A stretch of 56,693 nt of DNA from Cerioporus squamosus. Its lineage: Eukaryota; Basidiomycota; Agaricomycetes; Polyporales; Polyporaceae. The DNA lies in contig JABYQS010000209.1 of NCBI GenBank assembly GCA_022592435.1, positions 1 through 56,693 of the forward strand, read 5' to 3'. A program made the translations under genes and the position numbers. The stretch's first letter is position 1; each line of letters opens with the position of its first letter. The notes under the pieces were generated by a model. That model was not told where the DNA came from. It saw nothing but the letters and a program-made list of their open reading frames with translations, and searched no databases. Below, in pieces: positions 45,701-55,508 of the stretch.

Positions 45701-46617
45701 GGACGCCGTTCAGATCGAGAACGACGAACGCATCGCCAAAGGCGCGGACAGGGTTGACGCATCTCTCGCCCGGGGGATGCCCGAGCTGGACACGCAACCC
45801 GAGGGCCTTCAGAGAGACGTGCTCGTAGTGGGTTCCAGTCCATTCCTAGAACGGGACATGAGCGCGCGTGACACATTCAATGTGAAGACAGCATACCTTG
45901 ATGCGATGCAGCGGATGTTGAGCATGCTGAGTGACGATGCATTCCTTGCAGTACAAAGAACAATCGTCACAGTCCTTGCAACGGTACCCCAGGCTATGTA
46001 CGGAGGAAAGCGTGGTTGAGCACCGACCACAGACCGAGGTCGTGCAGTCTCCGCGGCCCTCAAGACACATGAGCCCGTTGAGGTAACCTTGGATGTCCGC
46101 CCGCCATTGCAGTAGCGGATGGTCCTGATCAACAATGTTCAGCGCGGGTACTCCATGCGTGCGTGAGACGACTTACGCTGGCTGTGCGTATGCACGGTCC
46201 GGGTTCCATGTTCAGTGTCTCAAGGCATTGGTAGAGGTACTGCAGGTCATGGTCTTCCGGCCGGTTGGTGTCGGCAGCATCTGTAGGAGTCCAAGAGCCG
46301 TCCCAGTCAGAAGGAGGAGAAGAAACGCGAGAGCGCTTTGGCTGCGGAGCGAGCGGGATCGGTAAGTATGAAGTACGTTGGGAGCGTTTCTGTGAGTCAT
46401 CGTGGAAGCTGTACGTGACATGTCGGTGGATTTCCGTAGGAGGTGCACGGGGAACACCAGCCTGTTGGTTGTTGGTAGCATCGTCGTCGACATCGTCGTC
46501 GTCGTCGCCGAAGGAGAGGTTGTGATGGGTGACATGCTTGGAGCGACGCTTGCCCATCTTGCGCAGGAGAGAGGGGAGAGCGGCGAGGAATCGTTTCAGC
46601 TTGCAATGCGGACTCAT
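42755..46617 (-). CDS. KDZ transposase with CxC2 cysteine cluster
   Basis: DDE-type transposase of the KDZ superfamily. Minus-strand exons: 46617-46177, 46124-45897, 45845-45474, 45415-45222, 45168-44845, 44791-44419, about 44362-44171, 44132-43973 and 43919-42755; about 1,150 residues. ATG 46617 or 46557 (MGKRRSKHV) may be the start. Order of parts: acidic N-terminus; Cys/His cluster (VCGRC, CKDCDDCSLYCKECI, HAQHPLHRIK); CxC2 region (VGLDFCRCERAA, LLRYRWFPAT); catalytic core with LAINANFRLKR, DCSRHEMKRP, LQKGER, VSYDIACSYS (Asp 545), FHLNAHRERC and GEGVERRWA (Glu 605); then a C-terminal helical region with EWRLREAQAYDALTDLRGHL. The first catalytic Asp of the family motif IDANFRLKR is Asn here (residue 422). 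The junction of exons 6 and 7 does not keep phase with a normal donor (only GTTACC is available), so a lesion may lie there. Other junctions fit. Confidence 0.88.
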
Positions 46618-47581
46618 ATGGGCTGAGGTTGGCGAGGACCTGTCCACCTGGGACTGGTTGGGGACACTCTTTTATTCAAAGTCGAGGCTTACGCTACAGG
46701 CACAAGGTGTATCAAAAATTATGCGAACGTGAATCTCAGCATATGGTACGGTACGTGCAAATGGTGCATACTTCGTAGACTCACCTATCACAAGGCTCGG
46801 GGACTGCAACGGAGAGGGAACTTGATTTTCCTGGGCCGTCAGCATGCAGACATGTAGGCACTTCCATGAGAGATGGCTGTGCTTACCTGGGCACAGAACC
46901 ATGCAGCCGCGCGGAGGCTGATGGAGCGATCCGTACTCAAGCAGCCACCATTCCCGACCCAGCTCAATGTCGACCTGGAGAGGCATGCTTACTGCAACAT
47001 GACGCGGATATGCGCACACGTCCTTGACTATGAAAGGGAGATCGGCGCGTCAGCCGACGCACAGAGCCTCAGGTAGCCTCAGGTCCCGCGAGATCTTCGT
47101 CAGGTGCGACGCGTGGGGCGTGTGCTTGTTAGGCTGAGGTGCAAGGGCGGAGATGCGAGTGGTATGAATATTGCAAAGCATCGCCAGAAAGGGAGGAGCT
47201 GCGAGGGCCAGATATCCTCGGGAACAGATGTAGTGCTGGGCAAGCAAGGCACAGAAGCGCCAGGTGTGAATGCCTGTGAACGGCCAAGCACCCTGGGCCA
47301 TGCTAAGGGTGGGCCGTCGCCAGCCAATCAGAGCCCGTATAACGGTGTCTCCTGGGTGCCGAACATAACATACAATGATCATATATGTTCCAGCCACCCG
47401 GCGACATTGAGATGCACTGAGCTCACTTGGAGGCAGTACTTCATGTGTTTGTGATACTGATCTGGTGGCGAGGTTTGCACTGCACAAATGTGAACTTGGT
47501 ATGGTCGTGTATGCGTTACGGGATTGCTTGAAGCAAGTGTCTAGTGCTACCAGGTGATACATATCCTGAAGACTCTCGTGT
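46618..47581. other. Spacer between KDZ transposase and second element gene
   Basis: Short minus-strand frames only, with no conserved motif. It presumably contains the promoter of the transposase and the 3' end of the next minus-strand gene. Confidence 0.35.
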
Positions 47582-48372
47582 TCATGCATACTTCTCCGAG
47601 AACAAATCGTCGTCCTCAACTTCTGACTCTTCAGAGACGGGGAGATTCTCCACGTACTCCCTGTTAGCACGGTGCAAAAGTTGGAAGGGCAGCTCTTTCT
47701 TCGCCCGAGCTGCGATGTAAGCCTCTACGCCCATCTGCCAAATGTCGAGCTCCTGCGCCAGCCCCACCATACGCTTCGCTCCCCAGTCGAGATAGACTTC
47801 CCGAGCTTCTTCCAAGCCATCGGCATCCTCCTTGCCTGCAACCGCATTCCAGGCTTGAATGCGTGCTTCTAGCTCCGCATTCGCTCTCTCCATGATATGC
47901 GCTTCATCGGCATCCGGGGCTGACCACTCGGTGAAGCGAGCCGATCTGTCTTCTAGCAGCCACCAAGACTGCAGTGTGTGCAGCTTCAGCTCCAGTGGAT
48001 AGTTGCCATTTCCCTGGATGGCGGCGAGAGTGTCGACTTCGGCAATCGCAACTCGGAAGGTATACGGAGGAGAGCGGAGACCAAGATCGGGGCCTTCATC
48101 GTGACCCAAAGACCAAGAGATTGGCGTGTAACAAGCAGCTCGCGAACGCGCCGCGGCGGGGATCGTCAGGCAAGACGATGAAGACGCCGCTCGTTGTTTT
48201 GAATGCACGCGGGTGGCTTTGCCTCTATGTGGCAACGTGGTGACATTCAGTAGACGATCATGATGTCATGAAATCTTGCATCTTACCGATCAGATCTGGC
48301 GTACTGAGCATGCTGTGCACGTTTGGCAGCCTTTCGTTCCGCGAGAGTGAAGTACTTTGTGCCGCGACCCAT
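47582..48372 (-). CDS. KDZ-element companion protein with basic N-terminus
   Basis: Two exons, 48372-48287 and 48224-47582, join in phase to 242 residues. The start MGRGTKYFTLAERKAAKRAQ resembles the short basic helix that opens many uncharacterised Agaricomycete transposon-associated proteins. The middle has LELKLHTLQSWWLLEDRSAR and a helical Glu/Ala-rich stretch (EAHIMERANAELEARIQAWN). The tail is acidic (SEESEVEDDD). No catalytic motif is visible. It lies on the same strand as the transposase and is probably mobilised with it; a DNA-binding or accessory role is a guess. Confidence 0.65.
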
Positions 48373-48520
48373 CAAGGCAAGATACAGAGGGGAGGTCCAC
48401 CGGACCTCCCAGGGTTTATATGCAGTGACAACGATGATACATGAGACTCCCGACAATGATGCACGTGTTCCAAGAAAGCAGACTCCGCCACCTATTCATA
48501 CATGCACTACGGACCGCCCT

Positions 48521-49647
48521 TCAAGCGCCGGCAGGCCGATCCGTCACGCTCCCCATCAGGACGCACTGATAGAACGCGTCGAGCGCGCTCTCATACGGCT
48601 TGACGCGGAACCAGTTCTGGCCACCGAAGCCATTGGTGGTGGCATTGGCAGTACCCCTATGACAACACATCAGCGCGCGACCGGAGCAACGGATACACCT
48701 GCATGACTTACTGGTTGCGGAACACACCGACAGTCTTGCCTCTGGTAACTACATACCACTTGCCCGTGAACATGGGGTCGTTGGCATCGTAATGAGCAAC
48801 GATGTTCTGCTCTGCCAGGATCGCGGCGACCTGGGCACCCGTGACATTGTGAGGCGGCCGTTGGGCACCGGCAGGCTGGGCGGCGGCGGGCTGGACAGCG
48901 GCGGGCTGAGCGGCGGCAGGCTGGACAGCGGCAGGCTGGACGGCGGCAGGCTGGACAGTGGGCTGGACAACGAGTTCGACAGCAGCGGCAGCGGGCTGAA
49001 GAACGGGCTGGACGGCAGCGGTGGCAGGCTGCACACGAGCGGCAGCGGTCTGCACGGCGCGCTGCACTTGGGTGACAGCAACATGGGGCTGAGCGGCAAC
49101 GGGGGCGGCAGCGATCTGCGCATGAGCAACGGCCTGCTGGCCACGAGTGATCGTTGGGGCCGGCGGCATCGGAGCCCCGATGTTGGTCGGGGCTTGGACG
49201 GAGGAAGGGTAAATGCGTGGCCCAATGGCAACGTACAGCCCCGTGCCCTCAAAGTCGTAGTCGTGGACATCCTCGGGGGTGATCTGATGAGTGGTGCCCT
49301 CCATGACGACATCTCCACTATCGGCGTGAGACGCGGCGTCGTTGTCGGAGTCGGCACCAGCAAGGTGCACGCAAACTCCCACTGTAACAGCGCACGGTCA
49401 GCCAACCAGGCATGCGGATGACCCAGGCATACTCACTTCCGAGGGAAAGGCGGTGGCATTCCCAACACTTGATACCGTGGCGGATCTGGCCTTCGCCATC
49501 GGCTAAAGGGCTGTCAGCATCGCGTACCCCCCGCAATGAGATGAGCTTGCCTGCGAGAGTCGCATTGAAGCTCCTGGGCATAGAGGTTGAGGACGCGACA
49601 GCAGGTGCTGTCGCATCCTCAACCTTCTGGTTACGGCAGACGTGCAT
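48521..49647 (-). CDS. KDZ-element protein with RNase H1 N-terminal (hybrid-binding) domain
   Basis: Three exons, 49647-49437, 49381-48712 and 48656-48521, join in phase to 338 residues. N-terminal part (MHVCRNQKVEDATAPAVASS, then GIKCWECHRLSLG with a Cys pair), middle of Ala/Val/Gln/Pro repeats (VQPAAVQPAA type, about residues 170-245), then KWYVVTRGKTVGVFRNQ, NGFGGQNWFRVKPYESALDA, the pattern of the RNase H1 N-terminal/viroplasmin domain, which binds RNA-DNA hybrid or double-stranded RNA in RNase H1. There is no RNase H catalytic domain, so it would bind and not cut. Conservation of the binding fold is inferred from YVV-RG-G-F and the closing aromatic helix. Confidence 0.78.
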
Positions 49648-49997
49648 GCTATGAGAGAGATGGACAGAGGATGCAACTGGGGGATGGGATGGAGGATGGG
49701 GCCGCGTCGTGCAGTCTTTTATAGCTTCATTGACATGGGATGCGTGTTTGAGGAAAGGGGAAGGCTTGTGCAGTCCTGTACTATCAGTCCTTGGCGGGAC
49801 CTACGAGTAATCCACGTACTGGATGTAGACATCACGCTCCCGGTCTTGCAGGAATCTGTTTGCGAAGGAGGCTTGGAGTTACGGTCTCCAATAATTTATG
49901 AACCTGCAACTCCGGGTAGGGGGAGTGGGCATGCTCGTGTCTCCCCAGCCAACCCTCACCGCGCGTACCGACTCCCCCTCGTTCTCGTGTGCCCGCC

Positions 49998-51499
49998 ATG
50001 TCCGACGCTCCCGAGGACGTGATGATGCGCCTCGAGGACGAGAGCGGGGAGCACCTCGACGACGACTATGATCGCCGATCTTGGGCTACTCCGGAGCAAT
50101 GGCGTTGGCTCAAACGCACCAGGCCTGCCTATCTTGCGGCACAGAAGGGGAAGAGGCTCGCCACGTATCTCGACACCTTGGGCACCGAGTACTTCGAAGA
50201 GTGGTCGGAGTGTAAGCTTCTTTTCGGGCACAGGGATGTGTCTCTCCTTAGCGAGGAGCAGAAGGACCAGCTAGGAGAGGCGCAGAGAGTGAGGCGTGTG
50301 GTGCGTACGGATTCAATCGCTCACCTGACGTTGTACTGAACCTACGCCGTCCACTAACAGCAACTCCGTAACTGGCACAAGAATCGCGATAGCAAGCGAG
50401 CTTCAAAGAGGCCACTGACAACCTTGCTTCGTGCGGCTGGAGTCACCAAGAAGGCCAGTCGGTTGCTGCAAGCCCAAGAACTCTTCTCGGAGAAGTACTA
50501 CAAGTCCGATGTCCTGCATCTCGTCGAAGAGAAGAAGGAGGAGTTGCAGGATGAATGGGGACGCCAGCTGACCAAAGGCGAGAGGCTGAACGTTGTCAAG
50601 TCGTGCACGAAGAGCGTATTCCAGGCTGTGTCGGAGGAGGTCAAGCGTGCAATTCAGAAGGAACTCGCCGAGGCCAAGGCAGCAGCAAAAGCTGAGAAGG
50701 CCGGACGCGCGCTCGACATTGATGTCCACAATTGCACGCTGCACCAGTACCAAGAGTAAGCTGCACACCTTTGCGCTCCTCTGCCATTCTGACTGATGTT
50801 CCGATATGTAGCACCGTCGCTCTGGCACCCATAGTCGTCGAGAATGTCTTCAAGCCCCTTGCCGCTGCCGCAGGCTGGACGTTCAGTATCTACGGTGCTG
50901 GCCTGGTGCCCGAGGACGATGGCAAGATCGGGTCGATGTCGTGAGTGAACTTGCTTCGATACGTGTGCATGGACTCATGCCTCGTCTTCCCTAGTGCCCA
51001 CTTTGGCCACAAGGAGGACGGTGCCAACTTCGCCCAGGTCACGCACGACTTTGAGGAGCAACATGTCATCCCGTTTGGACGGTACGCCACACAAGTCTTT
51101 CGTAAGTCCTTTCGCTCTCGCTGCTTCTCAGAAACTTACGTTGTCGATGCAGCACGCGATGTCCAGAAGAAGCGCAGTATTTGCGCTTACGATTTGGCGG
51201 TCGAGTTATCATCTACTCAGGCACTCTCTGAGGCTTTGCCAGCGCCCTCTAGCGCCACGTACGTCCAATCCTACGCCACCGCAAGCTCGTCTGGCACGCA
51301 GGTAGCTCTTCCTGGCACATCTACGTCCATGACCCCGGAGATTAGCTCAGACGCGGAAGAGCTGCAGCGCATCCACGACATGGACAACGCGGCATTCCCG
51401 CAACTCGTGGCCTCCGTGCAGGAGGCTGATGTTACATCCCGTGCTCCAAGACACCCAACTCCGGACTCAACTCCGACCGGACTCCGGTTCGTCCGTTGA
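49998..51499 (+). CDS. KDZ-element companion protein, uncharacterised Agaricomycete family
   Basis: Five exons, 49998-50300, 50361-50755, 50812-50940, 50995-51101 and 51153-51499, join in phase to 426 residues. ATG 49998 is the first ATG; the frame upstream begins at GTG. The N-terminus is acidic (SDAPEDVMMRLEDESGEHLD). WATPEQWRWLKRTRPAYLAA and then QLRNWHKNRDSKRASK look like a helical DNA-binding-type region. The core GWTFSIYGAGLVPEDDGKIG, HFGHKEDGANFAQ and VIPFGRYATQVFPRDVQKKR matches a family I remember as frequent near basidiomycete transposons. The end is Ser/Thr/Pro-rich. It is transcribed away from the three minus-strand genes. Function unknown. It may continue into the ORF at 52062 through further introns. 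Confidence 0.75.
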
Positions 51500-52061
51500 C
51501 TCATACTTACTTCCTCATCCTTTCGTTGTGACTCATCCTTACTACGATACTTACCCCTTACTATCCGCTCCCCTCGGACTCCGATCACCTCCGCAGTCCC
51601 GATAGTATTACCCGTTTGTATCCGCACTTGTATCCACTTGTATCCGCACTTGCCTCCATTTCCTATTGGCTACTTACTTGCTTCCGCCTTGGCACCGGAC
51701 TCCGACTCCTGTCTCTACTTTTAGCTTACCCCTTTCGGACCTCCGGACTTTAGTATTTAAGCCTGCTTGTATTCTCCCTTAGACCTCAGTTCTGATATCT
51801 CGTTTACTTCCCTCTTATCCTTCCCGGTATCAACAACTCAATCTATTGCCTTCTCTTCTGAAACCCGTCCGCACCTCCATCCAGACTTCCAACCTCCGAC
51901 CTCCAACCTCCGTCTTCCGACTCTGGTCATTCGGCTTCTGAATCTCTGGTTCCCTCTCTGCTTGACTTCCTCCATCGTTGCTTACTCCGGTATAAACTCC
52001 GGAGTTCTGTTCCTTTGCAAATAGAAGACACCTTGCGTCTCCTCAGGGCGTTGGTCAATAA
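51500..52061 (+). other. Pyrimidine-rich, CTCCGGACT-rich spacer with TATA-like motif
   Basis: Dense in short CCGGACTCC, TCCGACTCC and TATCCGCACT repeats. A TATTTAA at 51754-51760 could promote the ORF at 52062, or the whole stretch could be intron or UTR of the upstream gene. No protein motif was seen. Confidence 0.35.
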
Positions 52062-52790
52062 CTTCGCCGAAGTCTTCACCTCCGCGCTGCCTTCGGACTT
52101 CGGACTTCGGGCTTCCCTCCGGAGTTTGACTTGGCACGCACAGTCTTAACAGCTGATCCCGACTTCTTCGAGCAGTTCGTGCCGCCTCTTCCGGACTTGT
52201 CCTCCTCCCTCCCTGAACCGCAGGCTGCGACCTCCGACAGCTATTCCCGGAGGGTCCCATCAGCTCCCTTGGTCGACCCTATTGCCGAACTCCTGCATTC
52301 TGTCCTTCCCGTCCCTCCTTCGTGTGATCTGACGCCGACGTCTCCACCCACGACAACACCATGCATCACAGGCGGCGATGTATCGCTGACCTCGGACAGC
52401 ACAACCGATACCAGCACCCCATCCCAGCCGCGTACCCGCGCGAAACGAGGTAGAGGGACAGCCGCCTTGCCTGATGCTACACCACCTGCGCAGCGCACCC
52501 GCGCCAAACGTGGCACAGCAGAAGTGGGTGCATCGGTGAGCCCCTCGTCTGATGTCACACCGCCTGCGTTGAGGACCCGTGCCAAACGAGGTGCAGCAAA
52601 AGTGTGCTCGTCAGAGAGCGTCACAGCGGATGACGCTGAGGGCGACGAGGAGGCGACTGCCACAGGAGGTCAACTTAGACGGTCCGGACGCCAGAACCGC
52701 GACACGCCGCCGCTGCCCGATGCACATTGGGCCAGTGGTAAGAAGAAAGTGCCCACTCCAAGGCCCGTCCAGAAGAAGGCCAAGGTCTAG
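52062..52790 (+). CDS. Basic, repeat-containing ORF of the KDZ element
   Basis: An open frame of about 242 codons with no good ATG, so it probably begins by splicing or is the C-terminal part of the gene at 49998. PDFFEQFVPPLPDLSSSLPE is followed by a Thr/Ser/Pro-rich stretch. Then three copies of RTRAKRG lie about 25-30 residues apart, each preceded by TPPAQ or similar, then QLRRSGRQNRDTPPLPDAHW and a basic end (GKKKVPTPRPVQKKAKV), a likely nuclear localisation and DNA-binding tail. TAG closes at 52790. No known domain. Confidence 0.5.
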   Translation, partial: LRRSLHLRAAFGLRTSGFPPEFDLARTVLTADPDFFEQFVPPLPDLSSSLPEPQAATSDSYSRRVPSAPLVDPIAELLHSVLPVPPSCDLTPTSPPTTTPCITGGDVSLTSDSTTDTSTPSQPRTRAKRGRGTAALPDATPPAQRTRAKRGTAEVGASVSPSSDVTPPALRTRAKRGAAKVCSSESVTADDAEGDEEATATGGQLRRSGRQNRDTPPLPDAHWASGKKKVPTPRPVQKKAKV

Positions 52791-53066
52791 CCTTGTCGAA
52801 CGCGCAGTCCAGTCTTGAGCTCGTTTGGTCGTTGGTGACGCTCCCGTAGTGATCTCACTACTTCTTGATAGTTATCGTGTACTTATCTTGATGTTTATCC
52901 TCTCCTCTGTCTCGTTACTCTCGTACTTGTGCTTCCGATGTCTTGTTGCGTAGTGAGACCTTTAGGCGTCGTCATGTATATATTGCTGCGCTTGTCTAAT
53001 ACACTAATGTCATGACATGCCGACTGCGATCTTTATTGCGTGATGTTGCGCGCCCCTCGGTCGGCG

Positions 53067-54135
53067 TAGGCTGTATCACGGGTGTGACAAACCCGTGCGG
53101 GTTTCGGCGGGTGTCACACGCGGGTACGGGTACGGGTCACAGGCAGGCCGACCCGCGACCAACCCGTGACCCGTCACGGGTTTTGGTACCCGCAAGAAAC
53201 AGCTGCCATACCGTCCACAGGTAACGTAGCGCGACGTTTAATATACCGTTAGAACGCTACGACTCGTAGCTTTCCAACAATATATCACGCACCGTGCGAC
53301 GACCGCTAGTAGCGGCGCTATGGACGGCTAAACGCGCGCATAGGGGGGAGGAGATGGTGATGCTGTAAGTCAGGAAATAGTGGTCCTGTTTCAAAACGAA
53401 TGGTACTACTCATTAGCGACATGCTGAAGGGATACGCCGTCAAAGAAGCAAGCTGATAGAGAATGAGACCATAGAGATATGACCGGTTTCCTGTGCAGCC
53501 ACAGGACACCACAGTAAACTGGTCATATCGCCTGCGCAAATGGAGCACCGACGTGGGCGAGGGGCTCGTTCGAGAGCGGCTTTGAGTCGCTTTCGAACAA
53601 GCCCTCTATCAGCCCAAATGGACGGGTATGGGCTGCACAAAGGCGGGAGGACTCACCCACTTGTAGGGCTGTACTGGGGGAGATGCATTGAGATTAAGTA
53701 CTTATTGTGTCCATTGATCTCATCCTCGTTGCCTTTCACCCTCTTCCCCTCAATTCTCCGCTCGTTTCCAGCTCAGGACCATCCAAATCCGTTGAGATGT
53801 TGCTGAGATATGCCTGGAACTTTCAGAGAGCCCTCAGGATGCACAGAGATCGAAGATGACCAGCTAGATAAGCCTAGGTTGTAGCCCAGAAAGATATGAG
53901 AGTGAAGCAAAGAGATGCAAGAAAGACATGAGAGTGAAGCACAGAGTGAGGATGGTCTATGAGGAAAAGAAAGTCGTCAGAATACCCGCGGGATTCCCGT
54001 ACCCGCAGAACCCGTACACCCGGCGCTAATGACCCGCACCCGCCAAAACCCGCGGGTTTGTGGGTCGGGTTTTTCCGCGGGTGCGGGTGCAGGTTTGGTC
54101 TGAGACCCCCGCGGGAACACCCGTGCTACACCCTA
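53067..54135. mobile_element. 1069-bp non-autonomous hAT-like element
   Basis: The ends match TAGGSTGTAKCACGGGTGT in inverted orientation (53067-53085 and 54135-54117, two mismatches). A perfect 8-bp duplication GGTCGGCG flanks it (53059-53066 and 54136-54143). Both subterminal regions are dense in ACCCG/CGGGT repeats, as in many hAT elements. No transposase frame is present inside. It lies within the KDZ element and is therefore the youngest layer of the nest. Confidence 0.88.
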
Positions 54136-54266
54136 GGTCGGCGTAGTCCTGCGTTTGTTGAAACACCCAGAACCCTATGACATGGGCATGTAGGTCCATA
54201 CGAGTGGGGTCCCAGCCACAACTACTACCATCTATCCACTAGCGTGCAACAAAACGATGTCATCTG

Positions 54267-54600
54267 TAGAGGATGTACCCAAGCGGGCGTGTTGGGCGTG
54301 TTGGGTACATCCTTTACAGTGCCTCGCGGGCTACCAGATCGGGTGCGCTCTGTAGACGATGTATCCGGGGCACACGGCTGGATACATCGTCCACAGGGTG
54401 CGACTGTAGAGGATGTATCCAACTTGCGGCAGGCGTGTTGGGTACATCCTCTACAGTGCCTCGCGGGCTACCGGATCGGGTGCGCTCTGTAGACGATGTA
54501 TCCGGGGCGCACGGCTGGATACATCATCTACAGGGCGCGACTGTAGAGGATGTACCCAACGCGCCCGCCGTTGGATGCATCCTCTACAGTGCTTCGTGAG
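54267..54600. repeat. Right subterminal array of five hairpin repeats
   Basis: Units of CTGTAGAGGATGTACCC or CTGTAGACGATGTATCC and their reverse complements start at about 54267, 54350, 54404, 54487 and 54541. Two alternating types can be told apart: GAGGATG units end in GCCTCGCGGGCTACC-type spacers and GACGATG units follow GTGCGCT. Decayed halves continue to about 54690 and reappear at the terminus (55400-55480). Confidence 0.88.
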
Positions 54601-54689
54601 CTACCGAGCGCAGCTCTGGATACCTGTCCACAGCCAAGCTGAGTGGGATGTATCCAACATGCGCTGTCGGATGCACACTCTGTCGTAGG

Positions 54690-55390
54690 GCAGAGAGTCG
54701 ATCCTGGGGAGTGGCCTGAGTCGACGAGATCTATGCGCGCGGGTCTTCGTACCTAGTAGTTGATTGATGACAGTTCGCTCTTGCGTCCTACGGGGGTGCG
54801 CGTAAGTTAAGTGACAAGTGAACACAAGTGCGACTTATTAACTGCTCTCGGAGGAGACGTTGCAAGATGGGAAGACCAGGAAGGGGTTGTGGTGTATGCG
54901 ACTAGGGAAAACATACATGCCAAGTGAGCAGTGATTACGAGTTAGACCAGTGAACAATACCAGTGGCTCGAATGTACCAAAATTCGTGTGTTGGAAGCTC
55001 CGAATGAGACCCTGTCACACACTTGAATTTTTTTGCTCATATACCAAGTACTGGCGGTAGATTAAAGTGTGCATGCTTGTTTGTCATGGAAAACAAACCA
55101 AATGCGGCAGAAGCGGGTGGGGAAGGGTGCCTGACAACAGAATGCGGCGGTAGCAGGTGACTCGGAAAGGTACCTGACTGCGGCTGAGCGTAGACCTATT
55201 CACAGTCCGCTATCCGAAGGCGCAATGGGATGGTGCGTATATTGACTCGAGTTTCTTTGAGACTCCGCATGCGGACGGTATGCTGGCTAAGGAGCGAGGG
55301 CGCTGGAGGATGCCAGAATGGGTGGGGAGGGAGGAGAGGGTCAGTGCCGGCTTACCGAGTAAGGCAAGTATCGGCTCCTGTGGTCGCTAA
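54690..55390. other. Right internal flank of the KDZ element, no gene
   Basis: Lies between the right hairpin array and the terminal palindrome. Only short frames, with no motif recognised. A short direct repeat based on AATGCGGCAGAAGCGGGT occurs at about 55099 and 55140. Confidence 0.4.
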
Positions 55391-55499
55391 ACGCTGGGAT
55401 ACATTGTACAGGACGTACTGTGGCTACAGTGAGGGATGTATCCCATCCGTGCTGTAAGTACAGTCATTGGATGTATCCATATACCACAAAGGCCTGAGC

Positions 55500-55508
55500 C
55501 TTGTGCAA
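55500..55508. repeat. Probable target-site duplication of the KDZ element, right copy
   Basis: GCCTTGTGC, matched with GCCTCGCAC at 40786-40794 at six of nine positions. All mismatches are transitions at former CpG positions. Confidence 0.5.

Larger units (their letters stand above)
40795..55499 (-). mobile_element. 14.7-kb KDZ (Kyakuja-Dileera-Zisupton) DNA transposon
   Basis: Interrupts the copia RT between KARLVAQG and GFTQ. Both ends share GGAT-RY-ATC, then ATGACTGTA, C or G, and TTACAG in inverted orientation (40811-40835; reverse complement of about 55452-55480), with a GGATACATCCC farther in. Subterminal hairpin arrays occupy 41447-42462 and 54267-54600. Cargo on the minus strand: CxC2-type KDZ transposase (42755-46617), a small basic-N-terminus gene (47582-48372) and an RNase H1-N-domain gene (48521-49647). 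On the plus strand: a companion gene (49998-51499) and a basic repeat-rich ORF (52062-52790). A 1069-bp hAT-like element is nested within it. The transposase has at least one likely inactivating change. Confidence 0.85.

Noticed and set aside
48792..49421. 209-codon Gly/Ser/Leu-rich plus-strand frame
   Set aside because: It is the antisense shadow of the AVQP repeats in the RNase H1-N-domain gene, which has three in-phase exons.
53340..53650. Open frames inside the hAT-like element
   Set aside because: Short, with no hAT transposase motif. The element is too small to be autonomous.
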